Positions 53,186 through 61,322 of a stretch of 64,000 nucleotides of DNA are shown here, one piece after another. The translations under genes were made by a program, and so were the position numbers. The stretch is from Desulfobacterales bacterium. Its GTDB lineage: Bacteria; Desulfobacterota; Desulfobacteria; Desulfobacterales; CAFBRK01. A model generated the notes under the pieces. It did no database searches and was not told the DNA's origin. It was given only the letters and a program-made list of their open reading frames with translations. Positions within the stretch are counted from its first letter, which is position 1, and every line of letters starts with the position of its first letter. The DNA is taken from the NCBI GenBank assembly GCA_021737185.1, contig JAIPEL010000004.1, forward strand, positions 1-64,000, written 5' to 3'.

Positions 53186-54544
53186 TTGGAACCGGCAAAA
53201 CGGAAAATCCTGGTCGTTGACAACCACCCCCTGATTTTAAAATACATTTCCGATCTATTGGAGAAAAATGGATACCAGGTCGAAACCGCAGAAGACGGGC
53301 TGGTGGCGCTCGATCTGCTGAAAGTGTTCTTGCCGGATTGCATCCTGGTCGACTTGATCATGCCCAACATCGACGGGGCAGCCCTTTGTAAAATCATCCG
53401 CAACGACCCCCGGTTCGAAAAAACGCCGCTTTTCATTCTTTCCGCCGTCGCCGTGGAAGACACCTGCCATCTGGAATCGCTGGGGGCGGATTTATGCATT
53501 GCAAAAGGCCCCCTGCCGGAAATGGGAAACCACATCCTCCAGGCGATATCCGGTGTCGGAACAAGAAAAAGCGCGGGAGGCGAAAAAACCGTCATCGGCC
53601 TGGAAAACCTCCACCCCCGGCAAATCACCAAGGAGCTTTTGGGGGCCAACAAGCATCTGGAGGCCATCCTGGAGCATATTTCAGACGGAATTCTTGAAGT
53701 CAGCCGCGACGGCAGGGTCATTTTTGCCAATTCCGCGGCAGCCGAATGCTTTGCCTCTCCGAAAGTGGATTTGCTTGGAAGCGATTTTCTGTCCTGGTTC
53801 CATGAGGAAAACCGTGCCGTTGCAGCCCGGTTTCTGGAAATGACAGGGGGTGAAATCCTGCGAGGCGTCCTGCGGCAGGGAGATCGATACCTGTCGATCA
53901 AGGCGGTTCCCATGGGAACGGACGGGGGGGTGCGCGTCATTTTGCTAAACGATGTGACCGATTATGAGCAGACCCGGCAAGCCCTCGAAGAGTCCAACAA
54001 CGAACTGAAGATGCTGGCCCGATCCGACCCCCTGACCAAGATCGCCAACCGGCGATGGTTCGATGAGCGGCTCAGGAAAGAATGGCGCCGCATGCAAAGG
54101 GAGAGAAGCGAGCTTTCCCTGCTTCTTTGCGACATAGACAACTTAAAGGAGTTCAACGATCGCCACGGGCATATGGTGGGAGACGAGTGCCTGAAGGCCG
54201 TCGCGCGATCCATCGCGGCCCAGACGAAGCGGCCGGCGGACTTTGCGGCACGCTACGGAGGAGACGAGTTTGCCGTCATCCTGCCGAACACCTCGAACAA
54301 AGGTGCGGAACACATTGCCGGACAACTGCGCGGGAAGCTTCTCGAACTGAAGCTGACCGGAGGAGCCCAGGCGCTGAGGGCCCCGGTTTCCATGAGCATC
54401 GGCATCTGCAGCGCCAGGCCCTCCTCTGAAAAGTATACCGCAGAAACCCTTCTTTCCGTCGCCGACGATGCCATGTACGAAGCCAAGAGGCAGGGAAAAG
54501 ATCAGGTCGTCAGCAGAAGCCTGGATGACGAAAGAGGCGATTAA
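53186..54544 (+). CDS. Response regulator with PAS and GGDEF output
   Basis: 452 aa, TTG start at 53186 behind AAGGAG. REC about 1-125 with D56 (CILVDLIMPNIDG), the variant GADLCIAKGP, PAS about 155-270 (SDGILEVSRDGRVIFANSAA), then GGDEF about 285-440 with SDPLTKIANRRWFDE, LLCDIDNLKEFNDRHGHMVG and the canonical RYGGDEF. RPAD, five residues before GGDEF, is an intact I-site. It should make cyclic di-GMP when its receiver is phosphorylated. The whole REC-linker-PAS part is paralogous to the start of the hybrid kinase at 45781. Confidence 0.93.
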   Translation: MEPAKRKILVVDNHPLILKYISDLLEKNGYQVETAEDGLVALDLLKVFLPDCILVDLIMPNIDGAALCKIIRNDPRFEKTPLFILSAVAVEDTCHLESLGADLCIAKGPLPEMGNHILQAISGVGTRKSAGGEKTVIGLENLHPRQITKELLGANKHLEAILEHISDGILEVSRDGRVIFANSAAAECFASPKVDLLGSDFLSWFHEENRAVAARFLEMTGGEILRGVLRQGDRYLSIKAVPMGTDGGVRVILLNDVTDYEQTRQALEESNNELKMLARSDPLTKIANRRWFDERLRKEWRRMQRERSELSLLLCDIDNLKEFNDRHGHMVGDECLKAVARSIAAQTKRPADFAARYGGDEFAVILPNTSNKGAEHIAGQLRGKLLELKLTGGAQALRAPVSMSIGICSARPSSEKYTAETLLSVADDAMYEAKRQGKDQVVSRSLDDERGD

Positions 54545-54550
54545 TGTATG

Positions 54551-54788
54551 CTTTCGGGATTCATGATGCCGCGAAATGGATAATTTGCTGCCGGTATACG
54601 AACTCGCCCCAAAGGATACCTAACATCAGCGCAGCCCAAAATACGATTGAAATCGCTGAGATGTTCGAAGGGTAGCGGCAATCAAGAAGAGCTCCGCGGG
54701 CGCTGATGTAAGGTATCCTAAGGCGCTCTGACGGCGTATACCGCCATCAAATCACCCATTTCGCTCCACTGGAGGCGAATCCCGAAAG
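54551..54788. repeat. 238-base imperfect inverted repeat
   Basis: Left and right arms match in order: CTTTCGGGATTC (54551) with GAATCCCGAAAG (54777-54788), GCGAAATGG with CCATTTCGC, CGGTATACG with CGTATACCG, and an inner 20-bp arm AGGATACCTAACATCAGCGC (54613-54632) pairing with 54700-54719 with one mismatch. Loop of 67 bases. It fills the gap between the GGDEF and patatin genes; no gene is seen in it. Confidence 0.85.
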
Positions 54789-54843
54789 TTGAGTGATTGA
54801 GGTATGCTGACGTCTATAGGCGGATACGGACAGGGGAAAAGAG

Positions 54844-55692
54844 ATGGAAAACAAGATCGGCCTTGCTTTGGGCGGGGGCGGTGCCCGCGGCGCGGTGCAT
54901 GTGCGGGTCCTAGAGGTGCTCGATGAAATGGGCCTGCAGCCGTGCGTCATCTCCGGCACCAGCATCGGTGCGATCGTGGGCGCCCTTTACGGTGCAGGGC
55001 TCTCGGGGGAAGAGATCCGAGAGCGCATCGAACAGATCACCATCTCGGAAAAAGATACCTGGCGGGACATCTTCGACAAGCGGAAAGATCTTTTCAAGTG
55101 GGTTGACGCCCTGATGCCCGGGATGGGCAGCGGCGGATTGATCCGGACCGACAAGTTCGTCCAGTACCTGTTCGAGGACCTCGATGTTGAATCCTTCGAC
55201 GACCTGAGGGTCCCGCTGAAAATCGTGTCCTGCGATTTTTGGACTGAAGAGGCCGTGGTGTATGAGTCGGGGCCGCTGTTCGAGCCCCTGAAGGCCAGCA
55301 TGGCTGTTCCCGGCGTGTTCGCTCCGGTGTTTTACCAGGAGCGGGTGCTGATCGACGGCGGTGTGGTCAACCCGGTACCCTACGACCTCATCCTGGGCGA
55401 GTGCGACATCAGCATCGCCGTGGATATCGGCGCCGAAAAGGTGCGCGGGGAAAAGGAGATTCCAGGGGTGTTCGACGCGCTCCTGGGCTCCCTTCAGATC
55501 ATGCAGCGGGCGATTTTGAGAGAAAAGCGGCGGCACGCCCGGCCGGACATCTACCTTCGCCCGGAGATTCATCAGGTTCGGCTGATGCAGTTTGAAAAAA
55601 TCCACCAGGTCTACGAACAGGCGCTGCCCGCCCTTGAGAAGTTCGAAAAGGATCTGAAACAGTGCCTTGAAAAAAGCGGAGAAGCCGAATGA
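54844..55692 (+). CDS. Patatin-like phospholipase (RssA-type)
   Basis: 282 aa. Catalytic dyad setting: LALGGGGARGAVHV (oxyanion GGGxRG), ISGTSIGAIVGAL (serine in GxSxG) and VLIDGGVVNPVPYD (aspartate in DGG). It hydrolyses acyl esters of lipids. No signal peptide. Its last four bases overlap the cardiolipin synthase start, suggesting a shared membrane-lipid function. Confidence 0.92.
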   Translation: MENKIGLALGGGGARGAVHVRVLEVLDEMGLQPCVISGTSIGAIVGALYGAGLSGEEIRERIEQITISEKDTWRDIFDKRKDLFKWVDALMPGMGSGGLIRTDKFVQYLFEDLDVESFDDLRVPLKIVSCDFWTEEAVVYESGPLFEPLKASMAVPGVFAPVFYQERVLIDGGVVNPVPYDLILGECDISIAVDIGAEKVRGEKEIPGVFDALLGSLQIMQRAILREKRRHARPDIYLRPEIHQVRLMQFEKIHQVYEQALPALEKFEKDLKQCLEKSGEAE

Positions 55693-57134
55693 CGGCTTTT
55701 CTGGCGGAACACCTGATCGCCGCGATAAGTCTTCTCGTCGGGGTGCTTTATATCGCCGGTTTTGTCATGGCCCTGGACGCGGTCATGAAAAACCGGACCG
55801 CTCAGGGAGCCATTGCCTGGGCCGTCTCCCTGGTCACCTTCCCCGTGCTGGCCCTGCCCCTGTATGTCATTTTCGGTAGAAGCAAGTTTCATGGGTACGT
55901 GGCGGCCAGAAGGAGCGATAACCGCGACCTGAAGTCGGTTGCGGACGGACTGGCCGCCTTCGGCCCCACGTTCCAGGCGGCCATGGTATCCGGACGGGAC
56001 AGCTGGCGCGCCCTGGAGATGCTGGCGCTGATGCCGTTTACCCACTCCAATCATGCAACGGTGCTGATTGACGGAAGACAGACCTTTGATGCTCTTTTTG
56101 CAGGAATCGACGCGGCAGAGGACTATATCCTGGTGCATTACTACGTTCTTCGGGACGATCCGGTCGGACGGGATTTTCAAGCCAGGCTCATGGCAAAGGC
56201 CCGGAAAGGCGTCCGGGTATACCTGGTCTACGACGAGATCGGCAGCTTTTACTTGCCGCGCGCCTATCTGGATGCGCTTCGGGGCGCCGGGGTCGAAGTG
56301 CGTCCGTTTCACTCGACAAAGGGGAGGGCCAACCGCTTCCAGCTCAATTTTCGCAACCACAGAAAGATCGTGGTCGTCGACGGGGCAACGGCGTTTGTGG
56401 GGGGGTTGAATGTGGGTGAAGAGTACCTCAAGGGGACTGCCAAGCTCGGCCCCTGGCGAGACACGCACCTTCAACTGACCGGTCCCTGCGTCCAGTGTGT
56501 TCAGCTTGCCTTTTTAGAGGACTGGTACTGGGCGGCGCACACCATTCCGGATCTCAACTGGGAGCCGAGGCCGGCGGCCGAAGGCGATCAGAACATCCTG
56601 ATTCTGCCCACAGGCCCGGCAGACGAGCTCGAGTCGTGCGGGCTGTTTTTCTTGGAGGCCTTCAACGGGGCCCGCAAGCGGCTGTGGATCGCAAGCCCCT
56701 ATTTCGTGCCGGACCGCCAGATCGTAAGCGCCCTTCAGCTGGCTGCGCTTCGCGGCGCTGATGTTCGTCTGATGCTGCCCGAAAAAGCCGACCACCTGCT
56801 GATCTATCTGTCTTCTTTCTCCTATCTGGATGAGGCCGAAAAGGCCGGCGTGAAGGTGTACCGCTACCAGCCGGGATTTCTCCACCACAAGGTGCTCCTT
56901 GTCGACGACGATCTGGCCGCGGTGGGAACGGCGAATCTGGACAACCGGTCGTTTCGGCTGAACTTTGAAATTACCGTCGTGGTCAACGACCGCGAATTTT
57001 CGAGCCGCATCGATGCCATGCTAAGAGACGACCTCGCCCGGTGCCGGCAGGTCCATCCAAACGACCTGGCGGAGCGGCGCCTCTGGTTTCGCGCGGCCGT
57101 CCAGGTGGCAAGGCTGCTGGCGCCGATCCAGTAA
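55689..57134 (+). CDS. cls: Cardiolipin synthase (phospholipase D superfamily)
   Basis: 481 aa. Two N-terminal membrane helices (about 10-65), then two PLD domains with HxK(x)4D motifs: NHRKIVVVDGATAFVGGLN and FLHHKVLLVDDDLAAVGTAN. It condenses phosphatidylglycerol to cardiolipin at the membrane. ATGA overlap with the patatin gene. The stop TAA (57132-57134) opens the TAAAATCGC palindrome. Confidence 0.93.
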   Translation: MTAFLAEHLIAAISLLVGVLYIAGFVMALDAVMKNRTAQGAIAWAVSLVTFPVLALPLYVIFGRSKFHGYVAARRSDNRDLKSVADGLAAFGPTFQAAMVSGRDSWRALEMLALMPFTHSNHATVLIDGRQTFDALFAGIDAAEDYILVHYYVLRDDPVGRDFQARLMAKARKGVRVYLVYDEIGSFYLPRAYLDALRGAGVEVRPFHSTKGRANRFQLNFRNHRKIVVVDGATAFVGGLNVGEEYLKGTAKLGPWRDTHLQLTGPCVQCVQLAFLEDWYWAAHTIPDLNWEPRPAAEGDQNILILPTGPADELESCGLFFLEAFNGARKRLWIASPYFVPDRQIVSALQLAALRGADVRLMLPEKADHLLIYLSSFSYLDEAEKAGVKVYRYQPGFLHHKVLLVDDDLAAVGTANLDNRSFRLNFEITVVVNDREFSSRIDAMLRDDLARCRQVHPNDLAERRLWFRAAVQVARLLAPIQ

Positions 57135-57153
57135 AATCGCTGCTGCGATTTAA
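57132..57153. repeat. TAAAATCGC palindrome at the cls stop codon
   Basis: TAAAATCGC-TGCT-GCGATTTAA (one mismatch), its TAA being the cls stop. The following TTCGTGTTCCGCGAAACA resembles the second hairpin after the 7423 copy. Confidence 0.8.
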
Positions 57154-57252
57154 AAAATTCGTGTTCCGCGAAACAGGTTAGACTAGAAGTGGGTCTATTC
57201 TTCAACGCGGATACTAAGGAGTAACTTATACCCCCGAGGCGATCCGGGATCG

Positions 57253-57475
57253 AGGAGGAGGCCAGGGAATTTTTTTTCTGCGAGCTGCAGACCAAGGCTG
57301 GATCGCCATCACGACGGCACCGAAACCACACCAGCAGTGCGCTGGCAGACCGACAACCGAGGTCGGTGCAGCGTAGCAGCGAGTCGTGCCTATTCTGAAA
57401 TATTTGGTGCGGACAGGCTCCGGTGAGGCACTGGAGAGTTCAGCTCGCAGAAAAAAAATTCCCTGGCCTCCTCCT
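57253..57475. repeat. 35-bp perfect inverted repeat around a nested structured core
   Basis: Arms 57253-57287 and 57441-57475 are exact reverse complements over 35 bases, including an A8/T8 run. The 153-base core also nests: CACGAC (57310-57315) with GTCGTG (57383-57388), GCACCGA (57317-57323) with TCGGTGC (57363-57369), and CCAGC (57331-57335) with GCTGG (57341-57345). No gene in it and no obvious target-site duplication. It ends 90 bases before the next gene. The wider 57135-57565 gap holds nothing else recognisable. Confidence 0.85.
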
Positions 57476-57565
57476 TGCCGGCACCGTCGAATAATGCCTA
57501 AAATGATTCAATCATGGCGGTTCGAGGCGGTGAATCCCATGGATGGATCCCGAAAAGGAGGGCGT

Positions 57566-58549
57566 GTGAAAGCGATCATCGTAAAGGAGCCTGGAGGAGC
57601 GGAACAGTTGGCTTTGGCAGAGGTGCCGGACCCGGATTTCGGGGACAACGACGTCCTGCTGGAGGTTCGGGCTGTCGGGGTGAACCGGGCCGACATTCTC
57701 CAGCGAAAGGGGATGTATCCGCCTCCTGAAGGCGCCAGCGACCTGCTCGGCCTGGAGGTGGCCGGAGTGGTGGAGCGGGTCGGCCCCAAATGCCGGCGCT
57801 GGAAGACCGGCGACCGGGTATTTGCGGTGATCCCGGGCGGGGGCTACGCCCAGAAGGCTGTTTTTCACGAGAGCCTGGGCATGCCGATTCCCGAGACGCT
57901 CGACTTTGCCCAGGCGGCGGCCGTCGGAGAAGTCTTTTTGACTGCATGCCAGGCGTTGTTCTGGCTGGGGGAGGTAAAAGAAAAGGAAAACGTGCTGATC
58001 CACGCCGGGGCCAGCGGCGTGGGAACTGCGGCGATTCAGCTGGCCGGAAAATACGGGTGCCGGGTGCTCGTGACCGCCGGCACCGAAGAGAAGGTAGCGG
58101 CCTGCCGGGAACTGGGCGCCGATGTCGGCATCGTCTACCGCAAAGAGGATTTCAAAGATCGGGTTTTTAAGGAGACCGACGGCCGCGGGGCGGACATGAT
58201 CCTCGACTTTATCGGCGCCTCGTATTTGGAAAAGAACCTGCACTGTCTTGCCGTCGACGGAAGGCTCGTGATTCTCGCCCTGATGGGCGGAAGCCGGGCA
58301 AAGGACGTGAATCTGGGCATGCTGCTGTTAAAGCGGCTGCGGATCATCGGGTCGACCCTGCGCAGCCGCTCTCTCGACTACCGGGCCCGGCTGGCCGAAG
58401 AGTTTGTCCAGCGCTGGCTGCCGAAATTTTGCACCGGCGATCTGAAGCCGATCATTGATCGGGTTTTGCCCTGGGGCGAGGCTGCAGCGGCCCACCGGCA
58501 CTTGGAGGAAAACCGGAACATCGGAAAGATCGTCCTGACCCTAGAGTGA
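57566..58549 (+). CDS. Quinone oxidoreductase (zeta-crystallin / PIG3-type medium-chain reductase)
   Basis: 327 aa from GTG 57566 behind AAGGAGGG; the longer frame to 57386 runs into the inverted repeat. MDR fold: MKAIIVKEPGGAEQLALAEV, GVNRADILQRKGMYPPPEGA, DLLGLEVAGVVERVG, and NVLIHAGASGVGTAAIQLAG with the AxxGVG NADPH loop. No zinc ligands, as expected in the quinone-reductase group. It reduces quinones or enones with NADPH. The stop overlaps or abuts the next gene. Confidence 0.9.
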   Translation: MKAIIVKEPGGAEQLALAEVPDPDFGDNDVLLEVRAVGVNRADILQRKGMYPPPEGASDLLGLEVAGVVERVGPKCRRWKTGDRVFAVIPGGGYAQKAVFHESLGMPIPETLDFAQAAAVGEVFLTACQALFWLGEVKEKENVLIHAGASGVGTAAIQLAGKYGCRVLVTAGTEEKVAACRELGADVGIVYRKEDFKDRVFKETDGRGADMILDFIGASYLEKNLHCLAVDGRLVILALMGGSRAKDVNLGMLLLKRLRIIGSTLRSRSLDYRARLAEEFVQRWLPKFCTGDLKPIIDRVLPWGEAAAAHRHLEENRNIGKIVLTLE

Positions 58550-58551
58550 AG

Positions 58552-59460
58552 ATGACTCAAAAAGAAGACATTCTGATCGATGTGCTCTGCATAGGCCATG
58601 CCGCCTATGACCTGACATTTGCCGTGGACCGGCATCTGGGACCGGACGAAAAAACGACGGCCACGGCAATGGCCGCCTGCGGGGGCGGTCCGGCTGCCAA
58701 TGCCGCTGTGGCGGCCGCCAGGTTCGGAAGCCGGGCCGCTTTTGTCGGATACCTGGGAGACGACGACTACGGCAGAAAGCATCTGGACGAACTGGTTGGC
58801 GCGCGGGTCGAGACCCGTTGGATTGTCCGGGGCCAGGCCCCGACGCCGGTCTCGGCCGCCATCGTCAAGCCGGACGGCAGCCGCGCCCTGGTCAACTACC
58901 GCGCAAAGACGCCTTCCCTGTCGGCCGATGCCGTCGATCTGAACGGCTGCCGGCCGGGAGTGGTTCTTTTCGACGGTCACGAGCCCGAGTTGTCCTTGGC
59001 CTTGATCGACGGTCTTCGGGAAAAGGGGGTGTTCGCCCTGCTCGACGCCGGCTCCCTGCATCCCGGAACCGAGGCCCTGGCTGACAAGGTCGACTATCTG
59101 GCGGTCAGCGAGACCTTTGCCCGGCAGTACACCGGAGAAAGCGACCCGACTTGCGCCCTCGACCGGCTGGCAGCGGCCGCCCCGGTGGCCGTGATCACCC
59201 TCGGCGGCCGCGGACTGGTCTGGAAAAGCGGAGAGCACACCGGAGAAGTGCCCGCCTTTTCCGTTTCCGCGGTGGACACCACCGGCGCAGGGGATGTTTT
59301 TCACGGGGTTCTGGCCGCCTGCATCGCCGCTGGAAAAGAGTGGGATTGGTGCCTGCGCTGCGCTTCCGCCGCTGCCGCGCTTTGCTGCCAAGGGCTCGGG
59401 GCCCGGGCCGCCATCCCCACCCGCAAGCAGGTTGTCGGTCTTCTCGGCGCCAGCGGCTGA
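58552..59460 (+). CDS. PfkB-family carbohydrate kinase
   Basis: 302 aa from ATG 58552 (GTG 58546 overlapping the previous stop is possible). Signatures: GGGPAANAAVAAARFGSRAA (PfkB motif 1) and VDTTGAGDVFHGVLAACIAA (motif 2 with the catalytic Asp and the anion hole). It phosphorylates a sugar or nucleoside; ribokinase-like proteins of this length vary in substrate and I cannot choose. Confidence 0.9.
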   Translation: MTQKEDILIDVLCIGHAAYDLTFAVDRHLGPDEKTTATAMAACGGGPAANAAVAAARFGSRAAFVGYLGDDDYGRKHLDELVGARVETRWIVRGQAPTPVSAAIVKPDGSRALVNYRAKTPSLSADAVDLNGCRPGVVLFDGHEPELSLALIDGLREKGVFALLDAGSLHPGTEALADKVDYLAVSETFARQYTGESDPTCALDRLAAAAPVAVITLGGRGLVWKSGEHTGEVPAFSVSAVDTTGAGDVFHGVLAACIAAGKEWDWCLRCASAAAALCCQGLGARAAIPTRKQVVGLLGASG

Positions 59461-59573
59461 ACGCCGCGGCTTGAGTGGTTAAATGCCGCCGTGCCGTTCC
59501 ACCGCCGTTTTCGGGATGTCCCCCGCATCGGCACGGCTGCGTGTTTGAAATAAGGAAAGGGTTCTTTATTTTC

Positions 59574-60242
59574 ATGGGACAGACCGCCTCTGCCATTTCG
59601 GCCGTCGTCTTTGACCTGGACGGCACCCTGCTCGATACCCTCGCCGACATCGCAAACGCCTTCAATGCGGTGCTGGAAAAAAGAGGCTTTGCCAAGCATC
59701 CTGTGGAGGCATATCGAGATTTCGTCGGCGATGGGCCGCAGGTGCTCACCGAGAGGGCCCTGCCGGAAAGCCGCCGGGACTCGGAAACCATCGAAGACTG
59801 CTTGAAGGACTACCTGGATCATTACCGGTCCCAGACGCAGATGACGGCCCGCCCGTATCCGGGAGTCCCGGAGCTGCTCGACGGTTTGAGCCGGCGCGGC
59901 ATCCCCATGGCGGTGGTGTCGAACAAGGTCCACGAGGCCGCGGTGCGCAGCGTGAAGGAGCTGCTCGGCACCTGGCGGTTTTCGCCGGTGTTCGGGTTTC
60001 GGGCGGACGTCCCCAGAAAACCGGACCCGTTCATGGCCCTGGCCGCCGCCCGGCAGCTGGGCCTTGCCCCGCAGCAGATCGCCTTTGTCGGGGACACGGG
60101 GGTAGACATGCAGACGGCGGCGGCTGCGGGGATGATTCAGGTGGGGGTCCTGTGGGGGTTTCGAACCGAAGAGGAACTCCGCGATAATGGTGCGAGGATT
60201 CTGCTCGATCATCCGGAGCGTCTGCTCGTCTACCTGTCGTAA
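59574..60242 (+). CDS. HAD phosphatase, phosphoglycolate phosphatase-like
   Basis: 222 aa from ATG 59574. HAD motifs: I VFDLDGTLLDTLADIANAFN, II AVVSNKVHE, III RADVPRKPDP, IV IAFVGDTGVDMQTAAAAG. The DLDGTLLDT plus cap-1 helical insert and length match Gph, which removes the phosphate from 2-phosphoglycolate made in DNA repair. The GGAAAGG site is about 13 bases upstream, farther than usual. Confidence 0.88.
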   Translation: MGQTASAISAVVFDLDGTLLDTLADIANAFNAVLEKRGFAKHPVEAYRDFVGDGPQVLTERALPESRRDSETIEDCLKDYLDHYRSQTQMTARPYPGVPELLDGLSRRGIPMAVVSNKVHEAAVRSVKELLGTWRFSPVFGFRADVPRKPDPFMALAAARQLGLAPQQIAFVGDTGVDMQTAAAAGMIQVGVLWGFRTEEELRDNGARILLDHPERLLVYLS

Positions 60243-60302
60243 AATCGTGGCACCCCGCCAATACCGTCGGACCGGCTCCTTGAATCCGGCCAATCTCGGT
60301 GT

Positions 60303-60400
60303 TATAGGGATTGTCATATTTCCTTTCCGTTTGAGAAAGCTTGATATGCACTGGCGCCCAGCGCACTCCAGATGATAGATTGGATGTTTGACAATCCCTG
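60303..60400. repeat. 98-bp element with terminal inverted repeats, copy 2
   Basis: TATAGGGATTGTCA at 60303 and TGTTTGACAATCCCT near 60399, opposite in orientation to copy 1 at 45641-45739. Roughly 80 of 99 positions agree by eye. The central GCACTGGCGCCCAGCG is identical. It ends 18 bases before the next start codon. Confidence 0.85.
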
Positions 60401-60418
60401 TCGAAGGGAGGGGAGGAA

Positions 60419-60790
60419 ATGACCGAAATCCGCATCGTCGTCGGTGAAATCAGCCTGAACGCCTTGATCGAGGACACCCCCACTGGTCGAAAGATCGCCG
60501 AGGCGCTCCCGCTGCAGGCAGAAGCCACCCGCTGGGGAGAAGAAATCTACTTTGAAATTCCGGTCGCCGCCGAGGCCGAAGAAGACGCCCGGGCCGAAGT
60601 GGCGGTGGGGGAGCTTGCCTACTGGCCCATGGGATCGGCGTTCTGCATCTTTTTCGGTCCGACGCCAGTGAGCACCGGAACCGAGCCGCGCGCCTACAGC
60701 CCGGTCAATGTGTTCGGCCGCATCCAGGGAGATCCCGCCGTTCTGAAGTCCGTGCCGGACGGAGCGCAGGTTCGCGTCGTCAAAACTTAA
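60419..60790 (+). CDS. Cyclophilin-like fold protein
   Basis: 123 aa. GEISLNALIEDTPTGRKIAE, LPLQAEATRWGEEIYFEIPV, VAVGELAYWPMGSAFCIFFG and NVFGRIQGDP match small stand-alone cyclophilin-like proteins such as TM1367, as remembered. No peptidyl-prolyl isomerase active-site set is clear; function unknown. Starts right behind the 98-bp element with GGGGAGG as binding site. Confidence 0.75.
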   Translation: MTEIRIVVGEISLNALIEDTPTGRKIAEALPLQAEATRWGEEIYFEIPVAAEAEEDARAEVAVGELAYWPMGSAFCIFFGPTPVSTGTEPRAYSPVNVFGRIQGDPAVLKSVPDGAQVRVVKT

Positions 60791-60827
60791 GCACCGAAAA
60801 GCCGCAGATCATCAAGCTGGAGGAAAG

Positions 60828-61322
60828 ATGATGGCCCAGTTTGCTCCCGACAAGGACATGGCTGCAAGTTTTGCCGAACTATCGGCCTCGGCCGCCCGCA
60901 ACCGGCTTTTTTCCCAGAAGGCCAAGGCCGACGGAAAGCCGAAAACCGCCCTCCTGTTCAGCGCCATTGCCGAAGCCGAAGACATCATGGCGCGAAGGGC
61001 ACTGATTGCGCTGCGGGGAAAGATTTCCTCCCTGGACGACTATTTGGACGAAATCGCCGAGACCAAGAAGCAGGCCGCCGAACAATTCGCCCAACGCGCC
61101 CGTGCCGCCGAGAAAAAGGGGGAAGACAGTGCATCCGAGGCATACGGACGGTTCGGCGCCGTATCCAGAAACCACGGCGAGCGGCTCGGTGCAGGCGGTG
61201 GCGAAGAAGAATCGGCCCTGTATGTCTGCCAGATATGCGGCTACATCGCGGAGGGAGAAGTTCCGGAAAGATGCCCGGTCTGCAATGCGGTGGCCAAAAA
61301 ATTCCGGGCCCACAGCCTATGA
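60828..61322 (+). CDS. Rubrerythrin-like protein with intact rubredoxin centre and degenerate diiron site
   Basis: 164 aa (ATG 60828; 60831 is equally likely). A helical rubrerythrin-like domain (about 8-120, FAELSASAARNRLFSQKAKA) is followed by a rubredoxin-like centre YVCQICGYIAEGEVPERCPV with CxxC and CPVC. In ordinary rubrerythrins the helices carry E-S-M-A-R-N-R and E-K-E-H motifs; here these read SASAARNR and DIMARR, so most diiron ligands appear lost. The iron-sulfur-free [Fe(Cys)4] centre should still form. It may be an electron carrier or a sensor, not a peroxidase. Confidence 0.75.
   Translation: MMAQFAPDKDMAASFAELSASAARNRLFSQKAKADGKPKTALLFSAIAEAEDIMARRALIALRGKISSLDDYLDEIAETKKQAAEQFAQRARAAEKKGEDSASEAYGRFGAVSRNHGERLGAGGGEEESALYVCQICGYIAEGEVPERCPVCNAVAKKFRAHSL

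Noticed and set aside
57253-57475. Insertion sequence or integron attC site
   Set aside because: No transposase, no target-site duplication beside the arms, and too long and too perfect for an attC; kept as an unexplained structure instead.
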